Notes: generated from the sequence alone by a model not told the origin. A stretch of DNA of 64,000 nucleotides from OLB7 sp966250335 (GCA_966250335.1 CBINGZ010000027.1:12061-76060); one strand, 5' to 3'; shown: positions 15,301-23,912, counted from the first letter of the stretch. A program made the numbers and translations.

Positions 15301-18101
15301 TGGGGACCGAGAACCTCGATGCCGAGGTCCTTACGATCAACGGAGCCGAAGGAGACGCCGTCGAGCTGCGGGTCAACGGCGACGCGAACGTCGGCGGTAC
15401 GCTGACAGCCGGAGATCTGACGCTGGGCGGGGATCTGAATATGAATCAGAACGATATTGTCGACGCAGGCGATCTCCGGTTCGGCTCGGCCGCATCGCAG
15501 ATCGATAATGCAGCGGGCGACGTCACGATCGACGACAGCCTGATCGTGACCGGCACGATCGATGCTCGCGGGACGATCTCGAACTCGACGGGCGACGTGA
15601 CCGTCGGCGATCATCTTCTCCTCTCCAACAGCGGCGCCGCCGCCGAACTTCGTCTCCGGGAACCGAGCGCGGAAGGGGTCGACTACACGGCGTTCGCGGC
15701 GCAGGCACAGGCGGAGAGCATCACCTACACCCTTCCGGCAGCCAACGGCACGGCCGGGCAGGCCCTGACGCTGGCCGGCTCGCCGACCGCCACGGCGGGG
15801 ACTCTTGTGTGGGACAACCCGACGGCCGGAAGCCTGCTCCTTCCGTTCTCGCAGACGCTCGGTGATCCGGCCACACTCTTCACGCTGACGAACACGGATG
15901 GGACCTCCGGCGGCGCAGGTTCGTTCGTTATCGACAACCCGGCCAACACCGGTGCGGCCCTCTCGGGAAGCAGCAACGGCGCCGGGGTCGCCGTGACCGG
16001 CATGATGACCGGAACCGGACGCGCGGCCGATTTCCGGATCAACAACCCGGCCGGCGCCGAGGTTGCGGTTTCGATCGCCTCCAACGCCGACAGCAGCGCG
16101 CTCTTCGTCGAGCACTCGGGGGATAGCGGCAACGCCGGTCGGTTCATGGTGACGAACTCCGCCAACCCCAGGGAGGCCCTGCACGTCCAGACGGCCGGAC
16201 TCGGCAGCGCCGCCAATCTGAGCATCACGAACAGCGGCAGCAGCGCCGACCTCCTCAAGATGAGAACGACCGGTACCGGCGACGTCATCAGCGCCCAGAA
16301 CGCCGGAACGGGAGGCCGCGCCGCCCAGTTCCGCATCACCGACGCCGCCAACGGTTCCAACGCCGTACAGGTACTCACCTCCGGCACCGGCAACGCCCTT
16401 GATGCCCGCAACAACGGAACGGCCGGAAGCGCCGCCCAGTTCAGGGTCGGAAACAATACGAACGAATCGATCGCTCTCGACGTCCGCAACGACGGCCTGA
16501 ACAGCGCCGGACGCTTCAGACTCATGAACGGTGAGAGCGACGCCCCCGCCCTGGAGGTATCATCGCTCGGCCTCGGCCCCGCGATCCTGGCGCAGACGTC
16601 CGGCAATGAACCGGCTGTGGTGGCGATCGGCGGCGAAACGCGGCAGGCCCTGGCGGCGATCGGTCATGCCGACGTCGTCGACGGCAACCTGTCGATCCGG
16701 ACCAACTTCGGAGAGGTAGGCCGCGAGCTGCGGTTCTACGAAGTTGCCATGGCAGGGACCAACTACACGGGACTGAGAGCGGCTCCGCAGTCCGTCGACA
16801 TCACCTATACGCTTCCGGGTACCCCACCCATGACCAACGGCTCGATCCTGGCGACACTGACCGGCGGCAGCATGTTCTGGGTCGACCAGTCGACGCTCAT
16901 CTCGAACAATGCCTGGTCCCTCTCCGGCAACTCCGTCACCGGAACCCAGGTTCTGGGAACGATCAACGAGCAGGATCTGAATATCGTGACGGGAGGTACA
17001 ACGCGCATGACGATCGACGACGCCACCGGCAACGTCGGGATCGGCGGAGCGTTCTCGGAGAGCGACAGGCTGAGCGTGACCGGCAACCTCAACGTGACGG
17101 GAAACTCGACCCTCGGCACGATCGACGCCGATGCTCTGGCGATGCAGGGGAACATAGATATGAACGGAAACGATATTATCGATGTGGGTAATATCACGTT
17201 CAACGCATCCGACTCGCAGATCAGCAACGAAGCGGGCGAAGTGATGGTCGTCGATGATTTCCATGTGACGGGCTACATCACGACCGATACCGCCTACTAT
17301 ATCGACGGCAACCGGGTGCTCAGCGTCGAGGGTGACGGCAATGTCTGGGTGGGCGCCGGAGGAACAGGTTTCTTCAACATAACCGGCAACGAGAATGTCG
17401 CCGTCGGCGACGGAGCAATGTTCTTCAACACGACCGGCAGCGCCAACGTCGCGATCGGCAACGATGCGATGTGGTCCAATACCAGCGGCGGCAGCAATAT
17501 CGCAATCGGTGATCTGGCACTGCGCGACAACACGAGCGGCGGCGCCAACACCGCGGTCGGACGATCCGCCATGATCGAGAATACGACCGGCAGCAACAAC
17601 GTCGCCCTCGGTATCGACGCACTGCACGACAACGAGACAGGAAACGATAATACGGCCCTGGGAGAGACCTCCCTGGCGCACAACATATCGGGCAGCGGCA
17701 ACACCGCGGTCGGGCAGCAGGCGCTGGAAATGACGATCAGCGACAACAACACGGCGATCGGTCAAAGCGCGGGGACGACCAACAGGACAGGTTCGAACAA
17801 TACCTTCGTCGGCAGCAACGCCGAACCGAGCGTCAACAATCTCACCAACGCCACGGCGATCGGCGCCGATGCGGTCGTGGGACAGAACAACGCGGTCGTC
17901 CTTGGAAAGGACGCCGACGTCGGCGTCAGGACGAGCACTCCCCGCGCCGAGCTCGACGTGGTTGGGACCGGCGCGATCATCGTGCCGATCGGCAACACCG
18001 GCGAGCGCCCGGCAACACCCGCGCGGGGAATGATCCGGTTCAACACCGATACCGGCAAGTTCGAGGGGTATACGGGAGCGGGGTGGGTCGATTTCCACTA
18101 G
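12318..18101 (+). CDS. Giant modular secreted protein with YadA-head-like repeats
   Basis: 1927 residues. A signal peptide (hydrophobic TLAVLVLMLPGLELAAQ, about 9-26) leads to GTVRPDPAAILDLSATNAGLLLPRM, the opening typical of large Bacteroidota tail-fibre-like surface proteins. A module of about 60 residues (W-L-GN ... VLG-TN-QDLNI-GG-TR-TIDD-TGNVG-GG) recurs near residues 116, 395, 768 and 1531. Two blocks of short NTTG..NTAVG repeats (about 480-700 and 1680-1860) resemble the left-handed beta-roll of YadA heads. The protein ends in a RFNTDTGKFEGYTGAGWVDFH strand. No T9SS sorting domain and no YadA anchor is visible. Likely a surface fibre or adhesin, single-gene unit. Confidence 0.85.
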   Translation: MISSRSSTGTLAVLVLMLPGLELAAQSSPTVDTRGHMGIGTVRPDPAAILDLSATNAGLLLPRMTSEQIDAIVNPPTGLLVFNTSTGELQYNFGTGGTPDWVPLISPKSSTASSTFWMLSGNALNAESFLGSTNSQPVVFKSNGAERMRIAAGGNLGIGTTSPAEMLDVGGNIRFSGALMPAGNAGNATEILVSSGPGLPPAWQAAPSYSLDGDVTGTFGTTQIDPANPGVGDRLIGGVNNGTTTIDDARTAATIARDGESPAAGDVSGSLAAGYSVNSVRTAAGTSIVSAVNAEGTEGTIGDDRVANDLTIEGGSVDNTPIGGTGRSTGAFTDIDADGAAGFGDGTGDDDFTVNPGSGTVSFSGSTITNVGTPVAGTDAATRSYVDEQITNQQGWTLDGNAAGPDDVLGTTNAQDLNIIAGGSTRITIDDETGNVGVGGAYSPLDRLNVTGNVNTTTQYNIGGGRVIAIPGTDNFLAGVGTGAANTTGYGNTFVGDDAGAANTTGYSNTFVGDSAGVFNTTGELNTAVGSGAFRNNTTGYANSAFGWRTLEDNNGGFNNTGLGMEALTSNTTGNHNTAVGVEALQTNTTGGTNTAVGVGSMNQSTTGSENTAVGNAAMNGNISGSNNTAVGVNALSGVSTGDNNTGLGKEAGLAGGGAGSNNTFIGYQANPSTSELTNATAIGAGAIVGQSNALVLGNNADVGIGTGTPARRLEVAGTAQTANVRLGSVGGAAVAGAWESTENDGIVTADASGDLLKRSIDAVVGSVAWSLEGNAIGEGDVLGSTNAEDLNIVAGGSTRVTIDDATGNVGVGGAFSPTDRLSVTGNVVVSDTSNLQGVVTNSTGNIVLDDSVDVAGTVVPTEDGTYSLGADASRWSEVYVGGVHIGPANGESTENELNLRYAEGAAIVNVDGSGSELDIRSAAVDINTDLNVAGDLDVGAGNFTVTAAGNTDVNGTLNADGTTTLNGNIALGDAAADAVTLNGTLTGAGSGHTLGTENLDAEVLTINGAEGDAVELRVNGDANVGGTLTAGDLTLGGDLNMNQNDIVDAGDLRFGSAASQIDNAAGDVTIDDSLIVTGTIDARGTISNSTGDVTVGDHLLLSNSGAAAELRLREPSAEGVDYTAFAAQAQAESITYTLPAANGTAGQALTLAGSPTATAGTLVWDNPTAGSLLLPFSQTLGDPATLFTLTNTDGTSGGAGSFVIDNPANTGAALSGSSNGAGVAVTGMMTGTGRAADFRINNPAGAEVAVSIASNADSSALFVEHSGDSGNAGRFMVTNSANPREALHVQTAGLGSAANLSITNSGSSADLLKMRTTGTGDVISAQNAGTGGRAAQFRITDAANGSNAVQVLTSGTGNALDARNNGTAGSAAQFRVGNNTNESIALDVRNDGLNSAGRFRLMNGESDAPALEVSSLGLGPAILAQTSGNEPAVVAIGGETRQALAAIGHADVVDGNLSIRTNFGEVGRELRFYEVAMAGTNYTGLRAAPQSVDITYTLPGTPPMTNGSILATLTGGSMFWVDQSTLISNNAWSLSGNSVTGTQVLGTINEQDLNIVTGGTTRMTIDDATGNVGIGGAFSESDRLSVTGNLNVTGNSTLGTIDADALAMQGNIDMNGNDIIDVGNITFNASDSQISNEAGEVMVVDDFHVTGYITTDTAYYIDGNRVLSVEGDGNVWVGAGGTGFFNITGNENVAVGDGAMFFNTTGSANVAIGNDAMWSNTSGGSNIAIGDLALRDNTSGGANTAVGRSAMIENTTGSNNVALGIDALHDNETGNDNTALGETSLAHNISGSGNTAVGQQALEMTISDNNTAIGQSAGTTNRTGSNNTFVGSNAEPSVNNLTNATAIGADAVVGQNNAVVLGKDADVGVRTSTPRAELDVVGTGAIIVPIGNTGERPATPARGMIRFNTDTGKFEGYTGAGWVDFH
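13763..13864 (+). repeat. 51-bp tandem duplication inside the giant protein gene
   Basis: Two nearly identical 51-bp units (13763-13813 and 13814-13864), each starting GGGAGCAGCCAACACCACAG and encoding 17 residues of the NTTGY.NTFVGD type. The near identity at DNA level means recent duplication, unlike the more diverged neighbouring repeats. Confidence 0.85.
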
Positions 18102-18130
18102 GAGCCGATTCGTACGGCAGGCGCAGTACG

Positions 18131-18160
18131 GCAGCGGGGGGTCCAAGGACCTCCCGCTGC
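18131..18160. terminator. Hairpin between convergent genes
   Basis: 14-bp stem GCAGCGGGGGGTCC / GGACCTCCCGCTGC with one G-T pair and a two-base spacer. There is no T run. It may stop transcripts from both the giant gene and the VOC remnant. Confidence 0.5.
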
Positions 18161-18194
18161 GCGTATCGGCGGTTGTGATCGGCAGCGCCGATGA

Positions 18195-18499
18195 TCAGTG
18201 CGCTACGATCAACGCGTTCTCCACGGTGATATCCACGAAATGAGTGAGGATGAAATCGGCGCCGTGGGGACGATCGGATTCCCGCGCGTCACGCGCCAGC
18301 AGCGCGCGTTCGAAGAGGACGAAGGAGATCCCCCCTCCAGTTCGAACGCGGCATGATCGGCCTCCTCCCCATCCGACGTCGACCGCTCCGCACCGGCCGG
18401 ATGCGACCAGCTCGGCCGGCCGAGGCCGTCACGATAAAAGGCGATCGCCCGTCGCAGATCGTCGACGCCGACGGTGATGATGTTGATGCGTGGGTTCAT
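18195..18499 (-). pseudogene. VOC/glyoxalase-family gene with one frameshift
   Basis: Frame 1 reads MNPRINIITVGVDDLRRAIAFYRDGLG and continues to HAAFELEGG. At a run of six G (minus strand, near 18331-18336) the reading slips. One extra base there restores GISFVLFERALLARDARE, then GADFILTHFVDITVENALIVAH and a TGA at 18197-18195. The repaired product is 101 residues, a normal single-domain VOC protein that stops early compared with 120-130 for many. Either the gene is newly broken or the homopolymer was miscounted in the assembly. It lies head-on to the giant gene and beside the nuclease gene. Substrate unknown. Confidence 0.75.
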
Positions 18500-18534
18500 G
18501 GTCTGGATACGGTGTGCCCAGTTACTCCATTACG

Positions 18535-19836
18535 TTATGCAACGGTGCGATTGCCTTTACCAGAGTTGCATGATCGGCACATTAGTGCCGCATTATTGAG
18601 TTGAGTGCGGCCACCCTTACTATACGGATCGATATGATCGATTGTGAAATTTTCCCAGGTCAGCTCCTCTCTACACTTTGCGCACTGCCTTTCCGATGTT
18701 GAATTCCAAAGAAGCCGTCGCTGTTCCTGACTGAACGACCTCATCGAATCCTTCCGCTCGAATAGAGGCTCCAGCAATTCCCTCAATATTCCCTCACGAT
18801 ACTTTCGCTGCTTTAGCTTATCAGTCCCTTCTCGTACTGTCTGCGTATATCTACGGAATATATCTTGGGACTCAGATGGCGCATCACCTCTCCTCAACTG
18901 GTTCGACAGTTTGTCCACTCCGTTCGAGAGCATCACAAGTATATCCCAGGCAAGCTTGTTGCGTTTCCGATCATCCAACACAAGTTTTTCACGTTCGAAT
19001 TTCTGAACAAGCACAGCAAGAGTATAGAAATCCGAAAGATTTCCGAATCGAGTCTCTCTAATCGCAGGGAACATAGCTTTAATTCTTTTTAACCCCGATG
19101 CAGTTTGCAGGATCGCCTTATCGAGTCGCGTTCCGGCAATGGATTTAGTATCCATAACACGATCAAGGGCAGTTCTTTTATCGCCGACCTCATGATGATG
19201 GGCTGCTACAACAAGCTCACATATCAACTCAACATGCTTCATACGATTCATCTGACTTTCAGTCATAATACCATTCGCATTAAAATATTCTCGAAATTTT
19301 TTCGCCAGAGCCGAAGCACGTTTCAAGAATTCGCTATTATAATAATTAGCATTTCTCTTCTCGGCCATTGTAAGAGCTTTACCCGTAGAATTGATTCGGA
19401 CAAAAAAATCGGCAATATCCGAAAGGTCGCCTTGCACTTCAATTACTTGCAACCTGTAACCATTTATGCACGATTGAAGTTTGCGTTGATTTATCGCCTT
19501 CCAGTCCATCAATTCTTCCTTTTCCGAATCTGGCAACTGGAGCCTTGCATGGAAGCTTTCGCCATGCATCATTCCTGTGAATATCAGGATCGTTTCGATG
19601 CGCTGTTTCCCATCAATCACATCATAGATAATTTCGCCTTCATGTTCCCTGCGATAGAGGAATATCGACGGAAGAGGATAGTTTCTAACAATTGAATCTA
19701 TGAGTTTTGACCGATCCGTTTTTGTCCATACTGATGACCTTTGAAATCCGGGTGAAAGGTTCAAAAGCTTTCTCTCATAGAGAAATATGATTTCCTGGAC
19801 GGTTTTTTGATCGGAAGCGTAGTGAATTTTTGCCAT
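18535..19836 (-). CDS. DUF262 and HNH nuclease-type protein
   Basis: About 433 residues from MAKIHYASDQ; an upstream ATG at 19893 would add 19 residues. The N-terminal DUF262 (GmrS/ParB-like) domain has LSPGFQRSSVWTK, SKLIDSIVRNYPLPSIFLY and the nucleotidase motif DGKQR (about 75-79). An alpha-helical middle follows. The C terminus holds an HNH motif: C-x2-C of CAKCREELTW, then FTIDHIDPYSKGGRTQ and CRSCNSGKGN. This architecture belongs to the GmrSD/type IV restriction-like family, several of which restrict phages. The gene is AT-richer than its neighbours and sits next to a broken gene, which suggests horizontal gain. Specificity for modified DNA is inferred, not shown. Confidence 0.85.
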   Translation of the reverse strand: MAKIHYASDQKTVQEIIFLYERKLLNLSPGFQRSSVWTKTDRSKLIDSIVRNYPLPSIFLYRREHEGEIIYDVIDGKQRIETILIFTGMMHGESFHARLQLPDSEKEELMDWKAINQRKLQSCINGYRLQVIEVQGDLSDIADFFVRINSTGKALTMAEKRNANYYNSEFLKRASALAKKFREYFNANGIMTESQMNRMKHVELICELVVAAHHHEVGDKRTALDRVMDTKSIAGTRLDKAILQTASGLKRIKAMFPAIRETRFGNLSDFYTLAVLVQKFEREKLVLDDRKRNKLAWDILVMLSNGVDKLSNQLRRGDAPSESQDIFRRYTQTVREGTDKLKQRKYREGILRELLEPLFERKDSMRSFSQEQRRLLWNSTSERQCAKCREELTWENFTIDHIDPYSKGGRTQLNNAALMCRSCNSGKGNRTVA

Positions 19837-20124
19837 ACCGGAATTCCATATAGGCAGGTTGGATAAAGAGAGAACCTGGCCCCTCTTGTGCAAGAGAGAC
19901 AGTTGATTTGGGAGGAAAAGATCAGAACAGACCGGTAGGCTTCACAAGCTTTGGTCAAACGAAGTCGAAATGGCACTCACACTACCAGTCGGCCGGCATT
20001 CAACAATCATACCACTCAGAACTCTTTTTTCAAAATCTATCTTAATGCATTTATAATGCAACATGGCATGCTTCGATAGTCGGATGGTCCACTCTCCTGT
20101 AGACCAACTCAAAAGCGCTACAAG
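19837..20124. other. AT-rich intergenic region
   Basis: 288 bases upstream of the nuclease gene and downstream of the TPR-LuxR gene, both on the minus strand. I see no gene, RNA or clear operator. It shares the lower GC of the nuclease gene, so it probably belongs to the same acquired segment. Confidence 0.3.
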
Positions 20125-21858
20125 CTACCCATTCCCCTGCGGAATCCGCCCCAGACTCGCCAGGAACGGCGACAGATTCACATCCGCCGGCAACGACAGT
20201 TTCTTCCGGATGTAATACCGGTGCGATTCGATGGTCCGGACCGATGTTGCAAGAATTGCGGCGATCTCCTTCGTGGTAAGATTCAATCGCAGCAGGCCGC
20301 ATACGCGGATTTCCGAAGGGGTCAGCTGCGGGTACTGCTGCGCCAGACGATCCATCAGACTCTGGTTCAGTTCGTGGAAGCGATGGCGGAACATCCTCCA
20401 GTCCTCGTTTTCATGGTCGAGTTGATCGAGGTCCTGCAGAACGTTTCTGGCAACCTCCTTCCAGGGACGCTCCAGACGTCTGGACATCGGCAGAACCCGC
20501 TCCTTGATCGAATTGACGATGCTGGTCTGGTGAATCAGCTTCACGGCCATTATGCGCAGCTCCTCGACGCTGGTTCGCAGTTCCTCCTCCAGCCCGTTGA
20601 TTCTCTGGAGGAGTTCCTGCCGGGCGCTCTCACGCCGTTCAAGCTCCTGTGCGGCCTCAAGAGTCGCTACGGCACGCGCTGCGGCGGGTTTGTCGAGTTT
20701 GAGCGTCAGTGTGTATGAGAGCTTGTAGTGGCGTATCGCCTCCGAGAGATCCCCCGACCGCTCACAGCAGCCGGCAAGCAGGTCGTGTATGTAGCACTGC
20801 AGGGAGTGATGGTCGATTTCCACGGCAAGGAGCAGCGCCTCATGGCCGGTTTCGATCGCCTGATCGAGTCTCCCCTGCTCGCTGTAGATACGCATCAGCG
20901 TGTGGAGCGAAAAGGCGACGCGGCGCTTGTCGCCGGTCTCCCTTGCCAGGTCGAGCGAACGTTGAACATATTCGAGCGCCCGGTCGTAGTCCTTCTTGAG
21001 ATACGCGTAGGCGTTCCCCATCCTCAGCAGGATCACCCCCTCCCTCGCCTTCGACCCGATCTCTCTGCTGACCACCAGCGCCTTGTTCAGATACGGCAGC
21101 GCCTTGTCCACTTCTCCCATATTCAGATATGTCTCGCCGATGTTGCCCAGTGCCCCGGACTTGAGTCCCTGGTCCTCGCCGGCACTTTCGAGAAGATCGA
21201 GCTGCAGGTGGAAATACTTCAACGCACCCTCGAAATTGCCCAGATGCATCTCGATGATACCGATGACGCTGTAGGCGGAGGTGATCGCACGGGTGTAATC
21301 CACCGACTCGGCGATCTTCAGTCCCTCCGATGTATATGTCAGCGACGCCGTGTAGTCACCCATGAGCATGTAGGCGCTGCCGATCAGCGTCAGCGCGTCG
21401 GCCGTCTGGTGGCGTGCATCGGTCTCACGACTTTTCTCCAGCGCCCTGGTGTAGAATTCGATGGCGAGCTTGAATTCGTTCCGCTTGTTGTGGCGAGCCG
21501 CGACGAGCAGGTAATACTCCGCGATGATCTCCGGATGCACACCTCCTGACACGATAGTCTTTTCGGCCAGCGCGAAGTATCGTGCCGCGCTGCCGTGCTC
21601 TCCCTTTTTGACGAGAGTATCGGCAAGGGTGCCGGCACTCCAGGCTATTCCGGTCCGGTCGCTCGCATGCCGGGAGAGCTTCAGCGCCTCTCTGGCGAGC
21701 CGGGCGGCCGACGACGGATCGATGGATGACGTACGCCAGGAGAGCGCGTTGAGCAACGCAATACGCGCGCCCGGTTCGGTCGCCGCATCAAGGGCGGCGC
21801 GCAGCTCATCACGGGTGGCTGTCCGGACACGCCTCCCGTCCGGGTGTGTCGTGGTCAT
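20125..21858 (-). CDS. TPR-repeat transcriptional regulator with LuxR-type HTH
   Basis: 577 residues, no signal peptide or membrane helix. Residues about 40-390 form a row of tetratricopeptide repeats (ALTLIGSAYMLMGDYTASLTY, GNIGETYLNMGEVDKALPYLNKALV). A coiled coil follows (about 400-450), and the C terminus is a LuxR/GerE helix-turn-helix: LTPSEIRVCGLLRLNLTTKEIAAILATSVRTIESHRYYIRKKL. Bacteroidota use such TPR-HTH proteins as cytosolic regulators, often fed by protein partners rather than by phosphorylation. A second paralogue lies at 55010-56659. It is divergent from the pirin gene, which is a possible target. Confidence 0.88.
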   Translation of the reverse strand: MTTTHPDGRRVRTATRDELRAALDAATEPGARIALLNALSWRTSSIDPSSAARLAREALKLSRHASDRTGIAWSAGTLADTLVKKGEHGSAARYFALAEKTIVSGGVHPEIIAEYYLLVAARHNKRNEFKLAIEFYTRALEKSRETDARHQTADALTLIGSAYMLMGDYTASLTYTSEGLKIAESVDYTRAITSAYSVIGIIEMHLGNFEGALKYFHLQLDLLESAGEDQGLKSGALGNIGETYLNMGEVDKALPYLNKALVVSREIGSKAREGVILLRMGNAYAYLKKDYDRALEYVQRSLDLARETGDKRRVAFSLHTLMRIYSEQGRLDQAIETGHEALLLAVEIDHHSLQCYIHDLLAGCCERSGDLSEAIRHYKLSYTLTLKLDKPAAARAVATLEAAQELERRESARQELLQRINGLEEELRTSVEELRIMAVKLIHQTSIVNSIKERVLPMSRRLERPWKEVARNVLQDLDQLDHENEDWRMFRHRFHELNQSLMDRLAQQYPQLTPSEIRVCGLLRLNLTTKEIAAILATSVRTIESHRYYIRKKLSLPADVNLSPFLASLGRIPQGNG

Positions 21859-22345
21859 CTCTCTCTGGGGTGATGGTCCTGCCGAGGCGTCGCCCGAACG
21901 CTCAGCCGCTGTCGCTACGGCTTGTTCCGTGGAAGGTATCTCCCCCCGGAACGCATCGGCAGATTCCTGATCGGGATCTTAACGTATCGTCCTGCCCTGG
22001 AAGACCCGGCTCATACGATTCCGGCCCGACGCGTACATGACGGTATCGTCCGACCGGAAGGGAAACGGGACTTCCGCATCTTCACGCTTCCACGCATTCG
22101 TATATTCGTCCGTACGACCGATTCGGATCGTTCACGGACATAAGATCGTACAGGAACTCCCCTTCTGCAAGGAAGATCGTCCACCGAGTGATTCAATGCG
22201 ATCTATTGCCGTCGAAGACGGCGCCGAAGCGCGAGAACCCGACATCATGGTTCCGCTCCATGGAACCGATGCCGGATCGCCCCGGTTGATGGACGCAGGC
22301 ATATCGCACGTCGACCTCCTCACTTATCATACTACGAGACATATC
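21859..22345. other. Divergent intergenic region upstream of the pirin gene
   Basis: 487 bases between the TPR-LuxR start and the pirin start. The pirin frame is open through part of it but shows no pirin similarity before MSSDPLLAV. No hairpin, -7 consensus or palindrome stood out on reading. Confidence 0.3.
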
Positions 22346-23365
22346 ATGAGCAGCGACCCCCTTCTTGCCGTCAGCCCCCTTGGATTTCCCTGGGAGACCG
22401 CCGACCCCTTCCTCTTCTGTGTCTATCACGACGACGCCTACCCGGCCGGGAACGAGCAGATGGGACCGGCCGCATCGCTGACGGGACGAAGGCTCGGACA
22501 GGATTTCGAGGGGAAGGACGGCTGGCGGATGTATCATGGTGAGACGGTCCCCGGCTTCCCGCATCATCCCCACCGGGGGTTCGAGACCGTGACGATCGTG
22601 CGGCGCGGACTGATCGATCACGCAGACTCGGCCGGCGCGATCGCCCGGTACGGCCAGGGAGACGTGCAGTGGCTGACCACCGGCAAGGGAGTCAATCACT
22701 CCGAGATGTTTCCTCTGCTCGACAGGGAAGGACCGAACCCGCTGGAGCTCTTCCAGATCTGGCTCAACCTGCCGCGCGCCGGCAAGATGGCCAAGCCGCA
22801 CTTCACGATGTTCTGGAGCAACGACATTCCGAAGGTGACAGAGGAGGACGAAGCGGGAAAAGGGGTCGAGATCAACGTGATCGCCGGCCGTATCGGCGAG
22901 GTGAACCCTCTCTCCCCTCCGCCTGAATCGTGGGCCTCGCGTCCCGAGTCGGACGTCGCGATCTGGACCATCCGGCTCGACCCCGGCGCGCGGTGGACAT
23001 TGCCGCCGGCCGCCCCCGGCTCGAACCGGAGACTCTATTTCTTCCGAGGCACGACCATGCGGATCGCCGATCGGGAGATCCCCGTCAGCCGGATCGCCGT
23101 GCTTCGTCCCGACACCGAGGTCGTTCTGGAGAACGGTCCGGCCGAGGCGGAGCTGCTTCTGCTGCAGGGACGGCCGATCGGCGAGCCGGTGGCGCAGTAC
23201 GGACCGTTCGTGATGAACACCGAGGAGGAAATCCGTCAGGCGTTCGCCGACTACAGGGCAACGCAGTTCGGCGGCTGGCCCTGGAGCAGCGACGCCCCCG
23301 TCCACTCGCGCGAGAAGGGACGATTCGCGCAGCATGCCGACGGACGGACCGAATCCCCCGCATGA
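22346..23365 (+). CDS. Pirin family protein
   Basis: 339 residues, a bicupin. Residues about 55-130 hold the pirin core: FPHHPHRGFETVTIVRRGLIDHADS and GDVQWLTTGKGVNHSEMFP, which supply the His and Glu ligands of the metal site (His in HPHRGF, His in VNHSE). The C-terminal cupin follows. Pirins act as quercetinase-like dioxygenases or as redox-sensing co-regulators. The protein is longer than the common 230-290-residue pirins, because of an expanded second half ending in VAQYGPFVMNTEEEIRQAFADY, itself a known pirin ending. Start at 22346 is set by the first residues with family likeness; the open frame runs 309 bases further upstream. Confidence 0.9.
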   Translation: MSSDPLLAVSPLGFPWETADPFLFCVYHDDAYPAGNEQMGPAASLTGRRLGQDFEGKDGWRMYHGETVPGFPHHPHRGFETVTIVRRGLIDHADSAGAIARYGQGDVQWLTTGKGVNHSEMFPLLDREGPNPLELFQIWLNLPRAGKMAKPHFTMFWSNDIPKVTEEDEAGKGVEINVIAGRIGEVNPLSPPPESWASRPESDVAIWTIRLDPGARWTLPPAAPGSNRRLYFFRGTTMRIADREIPVSRIAVLRPDTEVVLENGPAEAELLLLQGRPIGEPVAQYGPFVMNTEEEIRQAFADYRATQFGGWPWSSDAPVHSREKGRFAQHADGRTESPA

Positions 23366-23425
23366 GGCCTCGAAGAGGGCCGATCCCCCTTTTGACCAAT
23401 TGATGCGAAATCGGGGAGATTTCAG

Positions 23426-23457
23426 TTGCGTGCGTTTACGGCATGGGACTATATTTG
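23426..23457 (+). promoter_or_regulatory. Promoter of the tRNA cluster
   Basis: Exact Bacteroidota -7 box TATATTTG (23450-23457), with TTG at 23426-23428 about 22 bp upstream, some 50 bp before tRNA-Val. Confidence 0.65.
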
Positions 23458-23506
23458 CAGTCCTTGTTCGGGGCGCCCGGGGCGGCGAAAGGGGGCCCGC
23501 AGGCAA

Positions 23507-23581
23507 GGGCGCTTAGCTCAGCTGGTTCAGAGCGTCTCGCTTACACCGAGAAGGTCGGGGGTTCGAACCCCTCAGCGCCCA
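23507..23581 (+). tRNA. tRNA-Val (TAC)
   Basis: Full cloverleaf: acceptor GGGCGCT / AGCGCCC, D arm AGCTCAGCTGGTTCAGAGC, anticodon stem TCTCG-CTTACAC-CGAGA with anticodon TAC, and T arm CGGGGGTTCGAACCCCT. CCA is not encoded. First of three tRNAs in one cluster. Confidence 0.96.
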
Positions 23582-23636
23582 CGACCGTTCGGAAGGGATC
23601 GGCGGATATCGTGTCGTCCCGAACATCGACAGTCCC

Positions 23637-23713
23637 GGCGGAGTAGCTCAGTTGGTCAGAGCAATGGAATCATAATCCATGTGTCGGGGGTTCAAGTCCC
23701 TCCTCCGCTACCA
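23637..23713 (+). tRNA. tRNA-Met (CAT), elongator type
   Basis: Acceptor GGCGGAG / CTCCGCT (first pair G-U), anticodon stem ATGGA-ATCATAA-TCCAT with anticodon CAT (23671-23673), T arm GGGGGTTCAAGTCCCTC, and encoded CCA. It lacks the three G-C anticodon-stem pairs of an initiator, so I call it an elongator; a CAU tRNA read as Ile after lysidine modification is possible. Confidence 0.93.
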
Positions 23714-23777
23714 GATTCACCCGCGGCCCCTGCGCCGCCCGCATCAACAACACGATATTTCCGGCAACGCCGGACCC

Positions 23778-23867
23778 GGAGAGATGGCCGAGTGGCTGAA
23801 GGCAACGGTTTGCTAAACCGTCGTAGGGGTTATACCTCTACCGCGAGTTCGAATCTCGCTCTCTCCG
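23778..23867 (+). tRNA. tRNA-Ser (GCT)
   Basis: Class II tRNA with a long variable arm (GTCGTAGGGGTTATACCTCT region). Acceptor GGAGAGA / TCTCTCC, discriminator G as in tRNA-Ser, anticodon loop TTGCTAA with anticodon GCT (23812-23814), and T arm GCGAGTTCGAATCTCGC. Confidence 0.96.
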
Positions 23868-23871
23868 CAAG

Positions 23872-23912
23872 ACAAAAAGCCTGGAACTCCTGTAGAGTTC
23901 CAGGCTTTTTGT
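23872..23912. terminator. Terminator of the tRNA cluster
   Basis: Perfect stem AAAAAGCCTGGAACTC / GAGTTCCAGGCTTTTT around CTGTA. T runs on both strands make it bidirectional. Confidence 0.9.

Noticed and set aside
12722..18146. Long minus-strand frames opposite the giant protein gene
   Set aside because: They are shadows caused by high GC and regular codon use; the plus frame has the signal peptide, domain repeats and correct composition.
22193..23506. 437-codon minus-strand frame opposite pirin
   Set aside because: Shadow of the pirin gene; no domain recognised.
23507..23867. tRNA cluster as an integration site
   Set aside because: No integrase, no repeated tRNA 3' end and no change in composition next to it.
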